Shown here piece after piece: positions 9,487 to 21,615 of a stretch of DNA of 64,000 nucleotides. Each line of letters starts with the position of its first letter. Within the stretch, counting starts at the first letter, position 1. A program made the translations under genes and the position numbers. The notes beneath the pieces were generated by a model that was not told the DNA's origin, did not search any database, and was given only the letters and a program-made list of their open reading frames with translations. Source of the stretch: Siphlonurus alternatus (lineage: Eukaryota > Arthropoda > Insecta > Ephemeroptera > Siphlonuridae); the NCBI GenBank assembly GCA_949825025.1, contig OX463786.1, positions 21,253,085 through 21,317,084 of the forward strand, in the 5' to 3' direction.

Positions 9487-9830
9487 AATGGACAACATAC
9501 ATGAATTTCTTTTATTGCAGAAATGAATAGAGGGTACCAAATTATGCTATACTCTGAATTCTTTCAGATTTTTTTGAAACCCAAAACTATTTTTAAATAA
9601 TTATTGAAAGTGCGGCCACGCCCCCTGGAGGCGTCAATATAGGCGTCCAGTCTCTATCCTTTTTATTAAGGATTCAGGGGTGCCAACTGAAATCACAGGA
9701 CTTTCAGGCTTTCAGTAATTATTTAAAAATAGTTCCGGGTTTCAAAAAAATCTGAAAAAATTCAGAGTAGCATAATTTGGTACCATCTATTCATTTCTGC
9801 AATAAAAATTTTTCATGTTTGTTGTCCATT
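9487..9830. mobile_element. AATGG-type palindromic MITE, subfamily B, copy 1
   Basis: The ends AATGGACAACATACATGAA and TTCATGTTTGTTGTCCATT are inverted. Subterminal GCAGAAATGAATAGAGGGTA and TTCAGATTTTTTTGAAACCC blocks are mirrored. The centre holds GCGGCCACGCCCCCTGGAGG and ATCCTTTTTATTAAGGATTC. Sister copies are at 38548 and 60755. Confidence 0.88.
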
Positions 9831-11289
9831 TTAGCATATTTCATTTCATAAGGGAGTTATAATGTGCTCAACACTGTACCATTGAGTGGTCAACCAAATT
9901 CCCCTGGAAGTTTGCTTAGGAGGCAAATTTTACAAACTGGGAAGAAATTTTAGTTCAATTTAAGTGAAACTATTTTTAAGCCATATGCACCATTCAGTAT
10001 ACATTTTAACAATAAATAACGATAATAAATTAAACTAAAGTAAATTTCATATAGAAAACACGTAACACGACAGTATTTTATACAAAAAAAAATTGGCTTA
10101 AATCCATTTTTAACTCGTTTTTCTGAGTCGTTTTCTCAAAATAAACAACGTCATATTGGGCCCACGCTCTGTGTGTTACTTTGGTGGGAGTCAGATACAT
10201 AAAGATAGAATTCGTCTACGTCACAACTCTAAACTTAGAGCAGCATGAGACCTTGCACGATGGGGTAATTATACCTCTGACTAAGCCTGCATACCCTCCT
10301 CGCTATGTTATATATCACTGATGTAGTAGCAAGTTTCTTTTAGAAGCTTGGAACATTTTCAAATAAGAATTATTTTCAAACAGAAAATTGTGATATTTAT
10401 TTTTGCAAAAATATAAAGGACACTATTTTTTATTACATATTTGGATATAGTATTGTTTTAAATGGGGACTGCTATGAATTAATCAAATCAAATTAATAAA
10501 ATCAGTATATTTTTCACACGAAAAAATTAATTACTCAAAATCTACACAGAATGCATTGTTGTCAATTTTGTTTTCCAGACTTTTTTTTTTGTGCTCGTGC
10601 TGTAAAACACTGAGACGTAATAGTCATGCAAATATTTAACACAGGTATAAGAAAAGATGTTGCATGACTATGACGTCACAATGTTTTTTCCTTTGATTTT
10701 TAGGTTGTTAGGGAGTTCAGAAAATCCAGAACAAAGCAAAAGAGACTCGATATTTCTGCCTATATTGTGTATGAAGATAATGGTGTATTATACATTTTTT
10801 CAGAGAACTACATCTACATGGTACTCCCCATTTACGTTACCATGCTGAATTAAATTTAATACATGGGCTTGAATTTAATTCTTCTACTTTTATTACTTTT
10901 AACACTTGCGTGTATTTATAAATTTAAAAATCAACATATTTTTTAATTAAGGTAAATAATTATATTTCGGTAACTAAAAAAATATATTATTGTTTTAAAT
11001 GCAATTATATAAAAAATATGTTATATAAAATTAATAATATTAATAATTAAAAAACTTAAATACTTTTTTTAATTATTTTGTATAATTATGCAACGTTTAG
11101 CGTAAAAGTTTTTAGTATGGTAAACAGACATATCCATGGCGCATATGGCCTTTGATAATCCCATAATTTAATTCTGGTACTAAAATTTCAAATATAAAAA
11201 CAAAAAAATATATTTGTATACCTATAAGTATAATAATAAAAAAAAATAAAAAATAATTAATTATTGATATTAAAATGTACTGCTAATTT
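9831..11289. other. No gene; contains one degenerate MITE and a dispersed repeat
   Basis: About 10450-10545 shares ATTGTTTTAAATGG(G/A)GAC and TATTTTTCACA with 23078-23150. About 10640-10830 looks like a decayed AATGG-type element with TGACTATGACGTCACAATG. The moderately GC-rich block 10147-10310 is unrecognised. The rest is AT-rich. Confidence 0.4.
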
Positions 11290-11695
11290 TACATGGTCGA
11301 GCGTGGCGCAGTGCATTGACCGGTTCTCGTTAGATCACCGAAGTCAGGCTACGTCGAGCGTGGTTAGTACTTGGATGGGTGACCGTTTCAAGTAAAAAAT
11401 ACACTGCTCCCTCCCTGGGGTAAATTCGTCTCGCTTTCCACCCAGTGCAGTGATGCACTTGTGTGTGGTTCCCCAGGCCTTGGACATCGCTTTGGTCCAT
11501 TGAGAAAAAGTAGAGGTGTCCGTCCTGACTGAGGTTTTCCACGGTTTCCTCAGTCTCACCTCAGCGAATGCTGGAACGCGTAAGCATGCAGGCCGTGGCC
11601 ACTATCCGTTCCCTACCTTATCCCTACCCAGTACCCCGCCGCGAGCTGTAAGCTCTTAGGGGTGTATCCTTGTAAAAAACAAAAATAAATAAAAA
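11290..11695 (+). mobile_element. 5S rRNA-headed SINE, type I, near full length
   Basis: The head reads GGTTCTCGTTAGATCACCGA, AGTCAGGCTACGTCGAGCGT then GGTTAGTACTTGGATGGGTG, a clear 5S rRNA derivative including the internal promoter region. A type-specific body follows (CACTTGTGTGTGGTTCCCCA). The shared core is TTTTCCACGGTTTCCTCAGT then GCGAATGCTGG. The 3' part is GGCCGTGGCCACTATCC..TTATCCCTACCC, ending in an A-rich tail. Open frames on both strands here are shadows. Confidence 0.92.
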
Positions 11696-11784
11696 ATAAC
11701 ACTCTGTATGAAGCTATAGCATCATTTTAGAGGAAAAAATACAAGTTTACATATATTTTTTTTTTTTAATATTGAGAATGAATA

Positions 11785-11930
11785 ACTGTTAGAAATATTG
11801 TCTTCATTTTAATTTCATCCTCACTTTGAGCGAAGAAGAAATAAGATGTGTTTTTAGAAGTAAAAAAAAATAGGTTATAGACGTGTCAATGATGAGTTGA
11901 AGACGTAATAATGTTTCAACTAGGGTTACC
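11785..11930. repeat. Dispersed repeat L, partial copy
   Basis: It carries TTTCATCCTCACTTTGAGCG, AAATAAGATGTGTTTT, AGACGTGT.. GATGAGTTGAAGACG and TTTCAACTAGGG. The same blocks in the same order occur at 28508 and 33985, and inverted at 17193 and 26345. No coding content was seen. Confidence 0.7.
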
Positions 11931-12742
11931 TTTTGTAATTGGATCTGATAATATGGACGTCTTTGACTAAAATATTCAGACTCCACACTAAAAATTTTGG
12001 TTCAAATTTCTTGACGTCTCTCATAATAGTATTTAAAATACCTGTTGCTCACAATTTTTTTTTTTTTTTTTTAAATATTTTTCCCGCCCTTGTTTGGAAT
12101 GTTGTGACGTCAGAGATTTGGCGCGTGCCTCGTGCGTGTGACGCGAGTTATCTATTTGAAGCCCCGTGGGTGGGAATAAACACACAAGCTTTTTTTTTAT
12201 GACGTTTTTTGTAGGGAGAATTCATCAGGTCTGTGACGTGTAGAACTCTAATTTTGGATTTGGTGAAAAATAATGTTCATCCCTTTTAGGCTTACCAAAT
12301 ACATCCATACATGACGTTATAGCAATGACGATAGAGGGTGTTGTTTTTTATTAATTATTTTTATTAATGACGTACAAAACGATATCAGTTATTATTTTTA
12401 ATAATAAATATAAATAATTTTTTTTTAATATTTTTTTTTTAAATTTAATAATTTTTTTTTATTACAATTACAATACTATAAATTGTATTTTTCAATTAAA
12501 AACATCGTAATTTTTAAATGTTAATAAATGATGCGGTCAATAATAATTAAAATGTTTAAAAAAATATATATACAAAAGGTACTCTTTTAATACTATTTTG
12601 CTTTTTCAATTCGACTGTACTGTAAATTAAAAATAATAAATATGATTTAACTACCATTAAAAGTATAAAATGATCGGAATAAATTTTGATTTGAAAAGGG
12701 ATGTTATCAAACTCCCTAGTTTAAATAACCCAGACTAAATCT
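11931..12742. other. Spacer between inverted SINEs, nothing recognised
   Basis: The sequence is AT-rich with one GC-richer patch at 12095-12175 (GTGACGTCAGAGATTTGGCG). The short open frame at 11939 has no recognisable motif. Confidence 0.35.
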
Positions 12743-13085
12743 CCTGGGTAGGGATAAGGTAGGGAACGGATAGTGGCCACGGCCTGCATGCTTACGCGTC
12801 CCAGCATTCGATGAGGTGAAACTGAGGGAACCGTGGAAAACCTCAGTCAGGACGGACACCTCTACTTTTTCTCAAAATGGACCAAAGCGATGTCCAAAGC
12901 CTGTGGGGAACCACACACAAGTGCATCACTGCACTGGGTGGAAAGCGAGACGAATTTACCCCTGGGGAGGGAGCAGCGTATTTTTTTACTTGAAACGGTC
13001 ACCCATCCAAGTACTAACCACGCTCAACGTAGCCTGACTTCGGTGATCTAACGAGAACCGGTCAATGCACTGCGCCACGCTCGCA
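12743..13085 (-). mobile_element. 5S rRNA-headed SINE, type I, inverted partner
   Basis: It reads as the reverse of the copy at 11290: GGGTAGGGATAAGGTAGGGA at the 3' end, core GGAACCGTGGAAAACCTCAG, body CCACACACAAGTGCATCACT, and the 5S-type head (ACCCATCCAAGTACTAACCA; GACTTCGGTGATCTAACGAG). The 5' end GCGCCACGCTCGCACT joins directly to the tandem array at 13088. Confidence 0.92.
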
Positions 13086-13087
13086 CT

Positions 13088-14104
13088 GTTTTGAAGTTTG
13101 AGGCTTCAAAATCCGGATTTTTTGTTTGTTATTGAATCTTCAAAATTTCTTCATATTTGAAATCCAAGGGTCCAATAACATGGCGTCAGGTGTTTTCAGT
13201 ATAATCGAGCTAAAATTAGAAGTTTTTGTTTTGTCAAGTTTTGCCGTTTTCACTGTTTTGAAGTTTAAGGCCTCAAAATCCGGCTTTTTTGTTTGTTATT
13301 GTATCTTCAAAATTCCTTCATATTCAAACTCCTAGGGTCCAATTACATGGCGTCAGGTGATTTCAGCCTGATCGAGCTAAAATTAGAAGTTTTCATTTTG
13401 TCAAGTTTTGCCGTTTTCACTGTTTTGAAGTTTAAGGCCTCAAAATCCGGCTTTTTTGTTTGTTATTGGATCTTCAAAATTCCTTCATATTTTAACTCCT
13501 AGGGTCCAATTACATGACGTCAGGTGTTTTCAGCATGATCAAGCTAAAATTAGAAGTTTTCGATTTGTCAAGTTCTGCCGTTTTCACTGTTTTGAAGTTT
13601 AAGGCCTCAAAATCCGGCTTTTTTGTTTGTTATTAAATCTTCAAAATTCCTTCATATTCAAACTCCTAGGATCCAATTACATGACGTCAGGTGTTTTCAG
13701 CATGATCGAGCTAAAATTAGAAGTTTTCGTTTTGTCAAGTTTTGCCGTTTTCACTGTTTTGAAGTTTAAGGCCTCAAAATCCGGCTTTTTTGTTTGTTAT
13801 TGGATCTTCAAAATTCCTTCATATTTTAACTCCTAGGGTCCAATTACATGACGTCAGGTGTTTTCAGCATGATCGAGCTAAAATTAGAAGTTTTAGTTTT
13901 GTCAAGTTTTGCCGTTTTCACGGTTTTGAAGTTTAAGGCCTCAAAATCCGGCTATTTTGTTTGTTAGCGAATCTTCAAAATTCCTTCATATTTGAACTCC
14001 TAGGGTCCAATTACATGACGTCAGGTGTTTTCAGCATGATTGAGCTAAAATTAGAAGTTTTGGTTTTGTCAAGTTTTGCCGTTTTTCACTGTTTTGAAGT
14101 TTAA
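13088..14104. repeat. 167-bp tandem satellite, six units
   Basis: Unit starts (GTTTTGAAGTTT) are at 13088, 13255, 13422, 13589, 13756, 13923 and 14091, so units are 167, 167, 167, 167, 167 and 168 bp, with a short seventh stub. Each unit contains CTCAAAATCCGGCTTTTTTG, CTCCTAGGGTCCAATTACAT, GACGTCAGGTG and GAGCTAAAATTAGAAGTTTT. The first unit is the most diverged. The 69-residue open frames repeating every unit are by-products of the tandem structure. Confidence 0.97.
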
Positions 14105-14224
14105 GTCAAGATAAAAATAAAAGACAAAAACTTACACAAAAAATAACAATAAACATTAATTGCATTAATTATTTGATTTCAATTATAGAGTGTGATATTA
14201 TAATCAATTTTATTTACTACTTTC

Positions 14225-14345
14225 GTTTTGTTTGCAGGATTATTAAATTTGCTATGGGTTGTATTGACGTACTTTCAATTTGTTTGTGATTATTGTTATG
14301 TTATAACGTAATTATATTGTTGTACAATCGAAAAGCAATAAAAAG
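14225..14345 (+). mobile_element. Possible LINE 3'-end fragment
   Basis: It ends TTGTACAATCGAAAAGCAAT AAA followed by an A-rich stretch, matching the minus-strand tails at 5047-5110 and 46436-46460. No reverse-transcriptase segment is visible. Confidence 0.35.
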
Positions 14346-14514
14346 ATTATGGATTTTTGGGGGGGGGGGGTGTTGCTAACTAGATGGCAACATGACAATT
14401 GAGCATCGCTTCCCCCTTCCCCTCCAAGAATTGTATCCTAATAAGCTTGAAGCTAATGAAAAGGATGAGTAAGAAGGATATCAGCCAAGAATTATTAAAG
14501 TTTTATGCATTTGC

Positions 14515-14735
14515 TACTGAGAGAACTATGGAAACTTCAGTCATGACGGACATTTCTACTTTGTATCAATGGATCAAAGTGATATCCAAAGCCTGGAGAA
14601 CTACACACAAGTACATCACTACACTGAGTGGAAAATGAGATGAATTTACCCCATTGAGGGAGTAATGTAATTTTTATATGAAACGGTCACCCATCCAAGT
14701 ACTAAACCTTGATTGACGCAACATATGAGAAAATG
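14515..14735 (-). mobile_element. 5S-headed SINE, type I, decayed copy
   Basis: It aligns to the copy at 12743 (CTATGGAAACTTCAGTCATG, ACTACACACAAGTACATCAC, GAAACGGTCACCCATCCAAG) with many transitions. The head is truncated after CCTTGATTGACG. Confidence 0.82.
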
Positions 14736-14811
14736 AAACTGACCGAAATAAAATTATGCATAATGTTTTTATTAATATAAACATTATGAGATTTTATATT
14801 TAATGTGGCCG

Positions 14812-14968
14812 CGATTCACGAATATAAGTTAGCCAGGTTTCTATAATAACCACGTTTAGCCTAGAACCACGTTTAACTAGGTGATTTAACAGGTAAAACA
14901 GGTATAGTTAAACGTGGTTAAGCTAAACATGGTTAGAAACCTGGCTAACTTCTTCGTGAATCACACCC
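14812..14968. mobile_element. Palindromic MITE, GATTCACGAA ends
   Basis: CGATTCACGAATATAAGTTA then GCCAGGTTTCT is mirrored by AGAAACCTGGCTAACTTCTT CGTGAATCAC. Inner CCACGTTTA and TAAACGTGG blocks are also inverted. It may be related to the other ATTCAC-ended elements at 17870, 23710, 35820 and 49535. Confidence 0.8.
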
Positions 14969-15559
14969 ACTGTCAATTTAAAATACAGTTTTAAAATTAT
15001 AATGTAAAAGAATGAAATATGATTGGCTATATGATATACACAACATTATAATTATCTTAAATCAATTAATAAAAAAGTATTGTTTTTAAAATTTCACGGT
15101 GTCATTCCTACCATATATTTTTAACAGAAGTCTATCTTGTGTTATTGTAATTTATACTTTCTGATAGGTGCCTGTCATTTTTGTGAACAACTTGTCAAAT
15201 ATTTAAAAAATATTAAGTGTTGACAGCCATAACCTTAAGGCTAGAATATATTATAAATTTATGATAACCATTCAAGTGGGGATGTGTTATGAATACTTAT
15301 ACCTTTCAGCATATTATAAAAATACTTACTGAAATATTTAAAAATAGTAATTATTAAATCTTAAAAACCATTCCTTTAAAAAAAATTTTTTTTAATTTTT
15401 GCTACATTTTTTTCATTACAGTAGTTTTATGAACAAAAAAATACCCACTTATAAATTTCAAACTGTTTTGGCATTATCTCTGACCTGAAATTAACAAGTT
15501 ACATCCGATGGTTTCTAAAGAACTTGTGCATCTAAATAATTAAATTCATATTCCATCAA
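14969..15559. other. AT-rich, nothing recognised
   Basis: There is no open frame of interest and no repeat terminus was identified. Confidence 0.4.
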
Positions 15560-15766
15560 TTGCCGACCATCCTGACTAAAGTTTCCATGGTTTCCTCAGT
15601 CACAACCAGGCGAATGCTGGGATGGATTGTCATAGGCCATATGGTCACCACTGTTTGGAAAAGGGTCCCACAAAATCCTAGGTCGGGTCCACGAAGAGAC
15701 ACAGAAAGCTAAATTCAGTGACATGTGAACCACCCTACAACAGGGTTCAGTTGAAGCAAAAAAAAT
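15560..15766 (+). mobile_element. tRNA-type SINE, headless copy
   Basis: It starts in the pre-core GACCATCCTGACTAAAGTTT, then the core CCATGGTTTCCTCAGTCACA with ACCAGGCGAATGCTGGGATG. The 3' region (GGTCCCACAAAATCCTAGG) ends CAGGGTTCAGTTGAAGC before the TAAA run. The tRNA head is missing. Confidence 0.88.
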
Positions 15767-15771
15767 AATAA

Positions 15772-15966
<195 letters not shown>

Positions 15967-16057
15967 AAAAAAAGTATAAAAAAAATCCAAATAACAGCGG
16001 TACCTATGTAAAAAAAAACGTTTCAAATTTTAGCCTTAATAAGAATATAAAGACAAT

Positions 16058-16190
16058 TTAGAGGGCATTCACAAAGCACTTTAACCCCCACTTACCCCAC
16101 TTTAGCCTCAGTTTTTATCCCAGGTGCTAAACCAGGGGCTAACCATGTTTAAATCGATGTGCTTTGTTAATGCCCCTATCCGGATATTAT
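16058..16190. mobile_element. Partial CATTCACAAAGC-type MITE (family H)
   Basis: GGGCATTCACAAAGCACTTT, AACCCCCACTT and TGCTAAACCAGGGGCTAACC match the intact element at 17870-18035. The right end (GTGCTTTGTTAATGCCCC) is diverged but still inverted to the left. Confidence 0.72.
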
Positions 16191-17192
16191 ATTACGTAAC
16201 ATTCTCTTCTTAACGATTGACCTCAGTTACTACGCGAGTCAAAAGAAATTTCTGTCAGACGGAATCGAATGAAATAAATTTTAAAAATTCGACAATGCTC
16301 AAAAACTTAATCGCTTATGGTTTGAGCAGATTCAAGGGGGCATTTTCCTCACAATAGCTCCATTTCCGGTTTCCGTCCATAAAGTCAATGTTAATCTTTT
16401 ACCTCAGTTTTCTCAAAACTGATAAGACCGATCCACTTAAAAATTTACATACCACCTATTGATGGTGAGTTTTAAGTTCTCTGCAAATCTTGTAGCATTT
16501 AAGGGGACCAATTCCGAGATCTCAATCAACTGAGGTCAATTTTTAATGAAAAATATTTAACTACAAATTATAAATACATACACATCCAGATGTTATATTC
16601 ATAATATTGTAATGGATAAATTTTATAGCTGGAGGGTTGAATGAAGTGTTGATGTTTTTTTTTTTATTATTAACATTGATATGTGATAATAATATAGTTC
16701 AACATGAATTATAATAATACGTCCTTACGAAGCGTTATAATTATTATCCTTAGGCGACATATTATATTAAAATCCTAGCACTATAATTGACGATTACTTA
16801 CAAATAATGTGTTGAGATTTATTATAAAATCATTTTTAATATTTTAAAAAATAAATTATTTACAATTTTAATAACAAATTATTGTAATATTAATTTTAAA
16901 AATTAAAATTTGAGGTGAATTTTATTACAAAATAATATTAGAAAAATGTGTTCTTAATTATTGTTATACATGAATTTAATATTTGTTTTTCATTTAATTT
17001 TATAAACAAATTATATTCTCTACCATATATTATCAAACATGCAATAATAAAGTCCACAATGCATTATATTTTAACAATTTTAACACCCGAGTCGGTGTGG
17101 GCCATTGTGTGGGCCTAGAATGAAGTACTAAAAATGTGTTAATTGATTATATAATTATGTTAAATAAAAAAATAATAAGATGTTAGTACATA
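16191..17192. other. No gene recognised
   Basis: 16200-16560 is of average composition with TTTTACCTCAGTTTTCTCAA-like text and no clear frame. The segment GAATGAAATAAATTTTAAAA ATTCGA near 16270 recurs at about 57952. The remainder is very AT-rich. Confidence 0.4.
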
Positions 17193-17407
17193 CCCTAATT
17201 GAAAAATTACTTCTTCAACTCATCCTTTACACGTCTAAACCTAATCTTTTTACCTCTAAAACACATCTTATTTCCTCTTCGCTCAAAGTGAGGATGAAAT
17301 GAAGACAATATTTCTAACATTTTATGCTCAAAAAGAGGACAAAATACGTAATCTCATCTTTTTCACCCCTAAAATGGTGGAAAATAAGAGGAGAGTTTAA
17401 TAGTGAA
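17193..17407. repeat. Dispersed repeat L, inverted relative to the 28.5-kb copy
   Basis: It runs from CCCTAATTGAAAAATTACTT through TCATCCTTTACACGTCTAAA, CACATCTTATTTCCTC and AAAGTGAGGATGAAATGAAG to AAAATAAGAGGAGAGTTTAA. It aligns end to end with the reverse of 28508-28765 and 33985-34253. Confidence 0.75.
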
Positions 17408-17869
17408 GTAAATATATATGAAATTTATTTTAACTTGGGCATTAATGAATGTAAATTATATCACTGTTATCCATTTTTGTAAAACCGACGACCGAAGGGA
17501 TTTTTGAATAAATTTTATCATTTTGGTGTAATATAATTACTCGTAATATATCATGTTGTGTATTAGAGTTGTATATATGAAAGATGGATATTGTTTTTTT
17601 GTTTTTTTTTTACAGAATTATTCATAAAATTGATTATTAGTTCTCCAACCTAAACACATCTGATCTGGCTACTTTTACTGTAAATTATAAAATTTATATA
17701 AAAACACATCGTCTGATCGAGTCCTCATTGTTTCGTGTTTAACATCATAAGTGAGTAGTTGTGGCAATTTCTGAGAAAGAAATATATAAAAAAAATATGA
17801 TTTAATTACCTTAAATTAGTTATTTAAATTTCAGCGCAAATATGTTACGAAAACTCATTGATACTCTGC

Positions 17870-18035
17870 GGGGGACATTCACAAAGCACTTTAACCCCCA
17901 ATTTAGCCCCGATTTTTAACCCTGGTGCTAAACATGGTGCTAAGCTATGAGCTTAACATGGTTAGCCCCTGGTTTAGTACCATGTTTAGCACCAGGGTTA
18001 AAAATCGGGGCTAAAGTGCCTTGTGAATGTCCCCC
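17870..18035. mobile_element. Palindromic MITE family H, intact, 3-bp TSD
   Basis: The 166-bp element has GGGGGACATTCACAAAGCAC and inverse ends, with arms containing GCCCCGATTTTTAACCCTGG mirrored exactly. TGC flanks both sides (17867-17869 and 18036-18038). The core repeats TGCTAAACATGG-like palindromes. Confidence 0.9.
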
Positions 18036-18224
18036 TGCATGATTTGAAGATTGATTGCAATTATTTTATTTAATTAATTAATCATATCCCTTTGTATATA
18101 AAAAGAGAAAATAGTTTACCCATGGATATAATGTTTAAGAAGAAAATGGGAGTATTTTTTCAAAACGAGATTTTTTATTTTTCATTTATATATTTACAAT
18201 TATTGTTCAGTAAAGATTAATGGC

Positions 18225-18420
18225 AGTAAGTTGCACCCAACTTATCCTAGGATAATCCTAGGATTTTTTGTGGCTAAACTTATCCGAGATAGTTTGGTAA
18301 GTTGCGTCCACGAAATTTGCTACTATGTGAGAAAAATCCTAGAATAATGCGAGGATTATCTTAGAAAATCTATCCAAGAAGTTTGGCGGATAATGTTCGG
18401 ATAATTTCGCTATTTTTAGT
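18225..18420. repeat. Possible degenerate palindromic element
   Basis: It contains TTATCCTAGGATAATCCTAG GA and partly mirrored AATCCTAGAATAATGCGAGG, with AAGTTGCACCC and AAGTTGCGTCC as internal partial repeats. The ends are not defined. Confidence 0.3.
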
Positions 18421-21400
18421 GTGAAAAGTGGAATTAAAATTGCTAATTGAAATAAATTCAGGCAATAATTTTAATGATAATGTTCACAATATTTTTGTAA
18501 ATAAGTAAATTAAAAATCATAAATATTTAATTATAATTAAATAAAATTAAATCAATCTATTCTTCATGTCCTGGTGTTGCATAAATATTTTTTCTTTGTA
18601 ACTTATTAATAATCTCATTTGCCGGTGCAATTTTTTTACAATATGTTATCATTCAAGAATTTAGCAAAATATTATAATTCAATTTACTAAATGAATTAAT
18701 TTATTTACAAAATCTACAAAATAAATTAGTTTTTTCAAAGACTGAAATGAATTGAACCACATTTATAATTTATGTAATTATTGACTTGTCTTCAATGAAA
18801 GATTAATAAATTTCTTATTAAGGATTAGTGCATTTTATATTGCGTTGACAATATCGAGAAATGATCAGCTTTATTACTATAAATTATTGAAATATATAGT
18901 TAAAATTGAAGAATCTTACAATTCTATATGTTGAACTTGCGAATGAATAAAGTTTTACACTAAAATAAATGATTAATTAAATGAATATTATAATCAAGTA
19001 CATGTTGGTCATGAGTAAATAATTAATAATAATTATTTTTATACTTCAAAAATCATGTAGAAACATTGATTATAATTTAAATATTAAAAATTAATATTAC
19101 AAACATATCTGATATAATTCTTATATAAAATAATAAAAATATTACTGCTTGAGGGTATTAACATTTATCAGTGGGTGTTGCCTCATATAATGACGAGTTT
19201 ATAATTTATATTTACAACATTTGATGGTTATTATTCAGGATCTTCTACTCTATAACTCCCTAAACCTTTTTTTTTAAACATTACAAAAAAAAAAAAAGAG
19301 AATAAATAAAAGGAAAAGAAACCTTTAAAAAAAAAAAGGAAAAAAAGGCGGTGGCAAAACATTGAAAACCAACGCACCTGTTATGAATGGAAATAATTTA
19401 GACTTAAAATACAATTATTTTAATAGAAAATATATATTTTATGAATCGTAATATTATAATACTTTAATATTGATATAAAAAAATTATAATTTATCAATGA
19501 ATTTTTTTATAAAAATTAATAATTTGGCAACACTGTTATGTATATTTCTTACGATAGCGATGTCCAACTCTCTTGAAAAAGATTTAAAAAAAAAATATAG
19601 AGGCAACACCCTTCTTCTCTCCACTATATACGAGCCAGCACAAGTCAAAGTGTCCAGACAAAACACCAGGTAAGCTTCCTGTCAGGTACCAAGGTACAAA
19701 ATTACCTGAAGGTAATACAACAAAATATTTTCAGACTTTTTTTTATAAGTTTTGTTTTTTACAGATTTCAAAGTAAAATTTGATATATTTTTCAACATTT
19801 TGGGTTGAAAGGGGCAAAGGATTAACCCACAAAATTTCTGAAGTGAGAAAATTATAGTGTAAATAAAGAACAGCACGAAATATTGGAAATAATAATCATT
19901 ATCATTCGTCATGCAGCAAAGTATTTAAAAAAAAAAAGTTAGAATAAAGTCAGCCAAGTATCATATAGTACTTTTCTCACTTTGCCTTATAATGAATCAT
20001 TTACTGAGTGGAATAAGAGAACACTTAGAAAAAACGAGAGAATACAAACTCTAAGGAAATGTGGATTTTAAATATTTGTTCAATTATTTTCCCAGGCATT
20101 AATTTCTCAAAAGTGAAATGTACTATTTTATTATTACATAATCACATTATACAAAAATATTAGAGTCCTGTGGCGATTTATTAATTATTATTAACTTATG
20201 AGGAATTCACAAATTAAATTACTTGCAATGTTTGAGCGGGCTTCTTATAATTCTGATTTAGTAAAATCATTCTGAATGTCAAGAATGTCAATATGATGAT
20301 TTCAATGACTGTTTAATATTTTATACAAAAAAAATGTACAAATATAATGTGCAATAAATATTAAAATAAAGTTAAAAGTTTAATTTAAAATATATTAAAA
20401 TTCAATACATAAATTTAAAAAAAAATTAAATGTCAAATTTCAAAGTGTATTCGATTAAATTATTTTTAAAGTTGTATGATATTAAATTTTGTTTATTAAT
20501 AGATAGACCGATAGGCGTAGTATTTTTTTAGACAATTCCAAGATGTTATAATTCAGCTATATTTTCAAATACTGAACACATAACAAGCTGTACAATTTTA
20601 GAGGACATGTTCATACATTTTTCTCTCAATATCATTCAATATTGTGTTTTGAAGATATTTTTGCACTGAATATAATTTTATATATATAAATATTGCGCTC
20701 CCAATTGGAATACATAATGGACTACATATCCCAAAGTGTCATACAGTAATATATCTTATTTTACCAATATATTATTTTATTAATTTGTATATATTTATTT
20801 ACATAAATATTACAATCCAATAGTAATCAATAATTATTAGAATTAAATTTTTAAAATTATTACAAATAATAATAATTTTTAATATATTTAAATAAACCTT
20901 AATTATTTTTTTTTTGTATTTATTTCGAAATTTAATTATATTTTTTAAAAGCAAATTCTTTATTTTTTATTATTAAATTTACATACTTCAATTTTATTAA
21001 GACTAACCTTTTGTATCTTTCTACCGATTTATTGAAGATGAACGGAGTTCGTCCTTCAAACCACTCCTTGATTCTTGAGGACACACCCTCTTCCTGTCTT
21101 AACAACCATTATTACATATTCACATTTCTTCTCAACACTAATAAAAAATACACACACCTATTTATGAATGGACTTTTGGTATCTATTATACATCATAGTA
21201 TTCACTGGATCAAAAAATGTTTTATTTTTAGGGTGCGTTTCTTTATAGGAGTGTTTTTTTAGTATGAATGAAATATCATACAAGTTTGTATAGAAGAATT
21301 TGATGTTGCTAAATATTTGATTTTTATCATTTAACTAGTGCATTATTTACTATAACATTGACTATTATTTTTAGAATATTTAATTATATATGCTATTTCA

Positions 21401-21464
21401 GTCACCAAATAAATGTAATAATGTTCTGATAATATGCATGGTCATTTTTTCTGTAAGGAAGGGG
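18421..21464. other. Three kilobases of AT-rich DNA, no gene recognised
   Basis: Short open frames at 19484-19912 and 21011-21262 show no conserved motif, no splice-supported extension and composition like the surroundings. Poly-A/T runs are frequent. No RNA gene or transposon end was identified. Confidence 0.4.
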
Positions 21465-21615
21465 GGAGGGGTAACCAATTCCGCTTTTCCACTAATTTTC
21501 CTAATTTTGTACCATTGCACTTCTGTTTCGTACTGACAAAATACTTAAGCTTCCATTCAGGGAGGTTTCAATGTTTTAGGATGGATTTCGTTCTGGATGA
21601 GTCCGTGAAACGTTT
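21465..21615 (+). mobile_element. 5S-type II SINE body, strongly decayed
   Basis: TTTTCCACTAATTTTCC, GTACCATTGCACTTCTGTTT, TCCATTCAGGGAGGTTTC and GGATGGATTTCG align in order with the type II copy at 28943. The head is absent. The 61-residue open frame over it is incidental. Confidence 0.6.

Noticed and set aside
11325..11400. Functional 5S rRNA gene
   Set aside because: The 5S-like region is only the 5' part, is fused to a SINE body, and recurs as decayed copies with shared core and tail.
11330..13051. Open frames such as MENLSQDGHLYFFS.. in both orientations
   Set aside because: They lie entirely within 5S-headed SINEs.
13126..13836. Repeated 69-residue open frames
   Set aside because: They recur with the 167-bp satellite unit; no start context, no conservation beyond the DNA repeat.
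13088..14104. CRISPR-like array
   Set aside because: Units are contiguous 167-bp repeats without distinct spacers, in a eukaryotic context.
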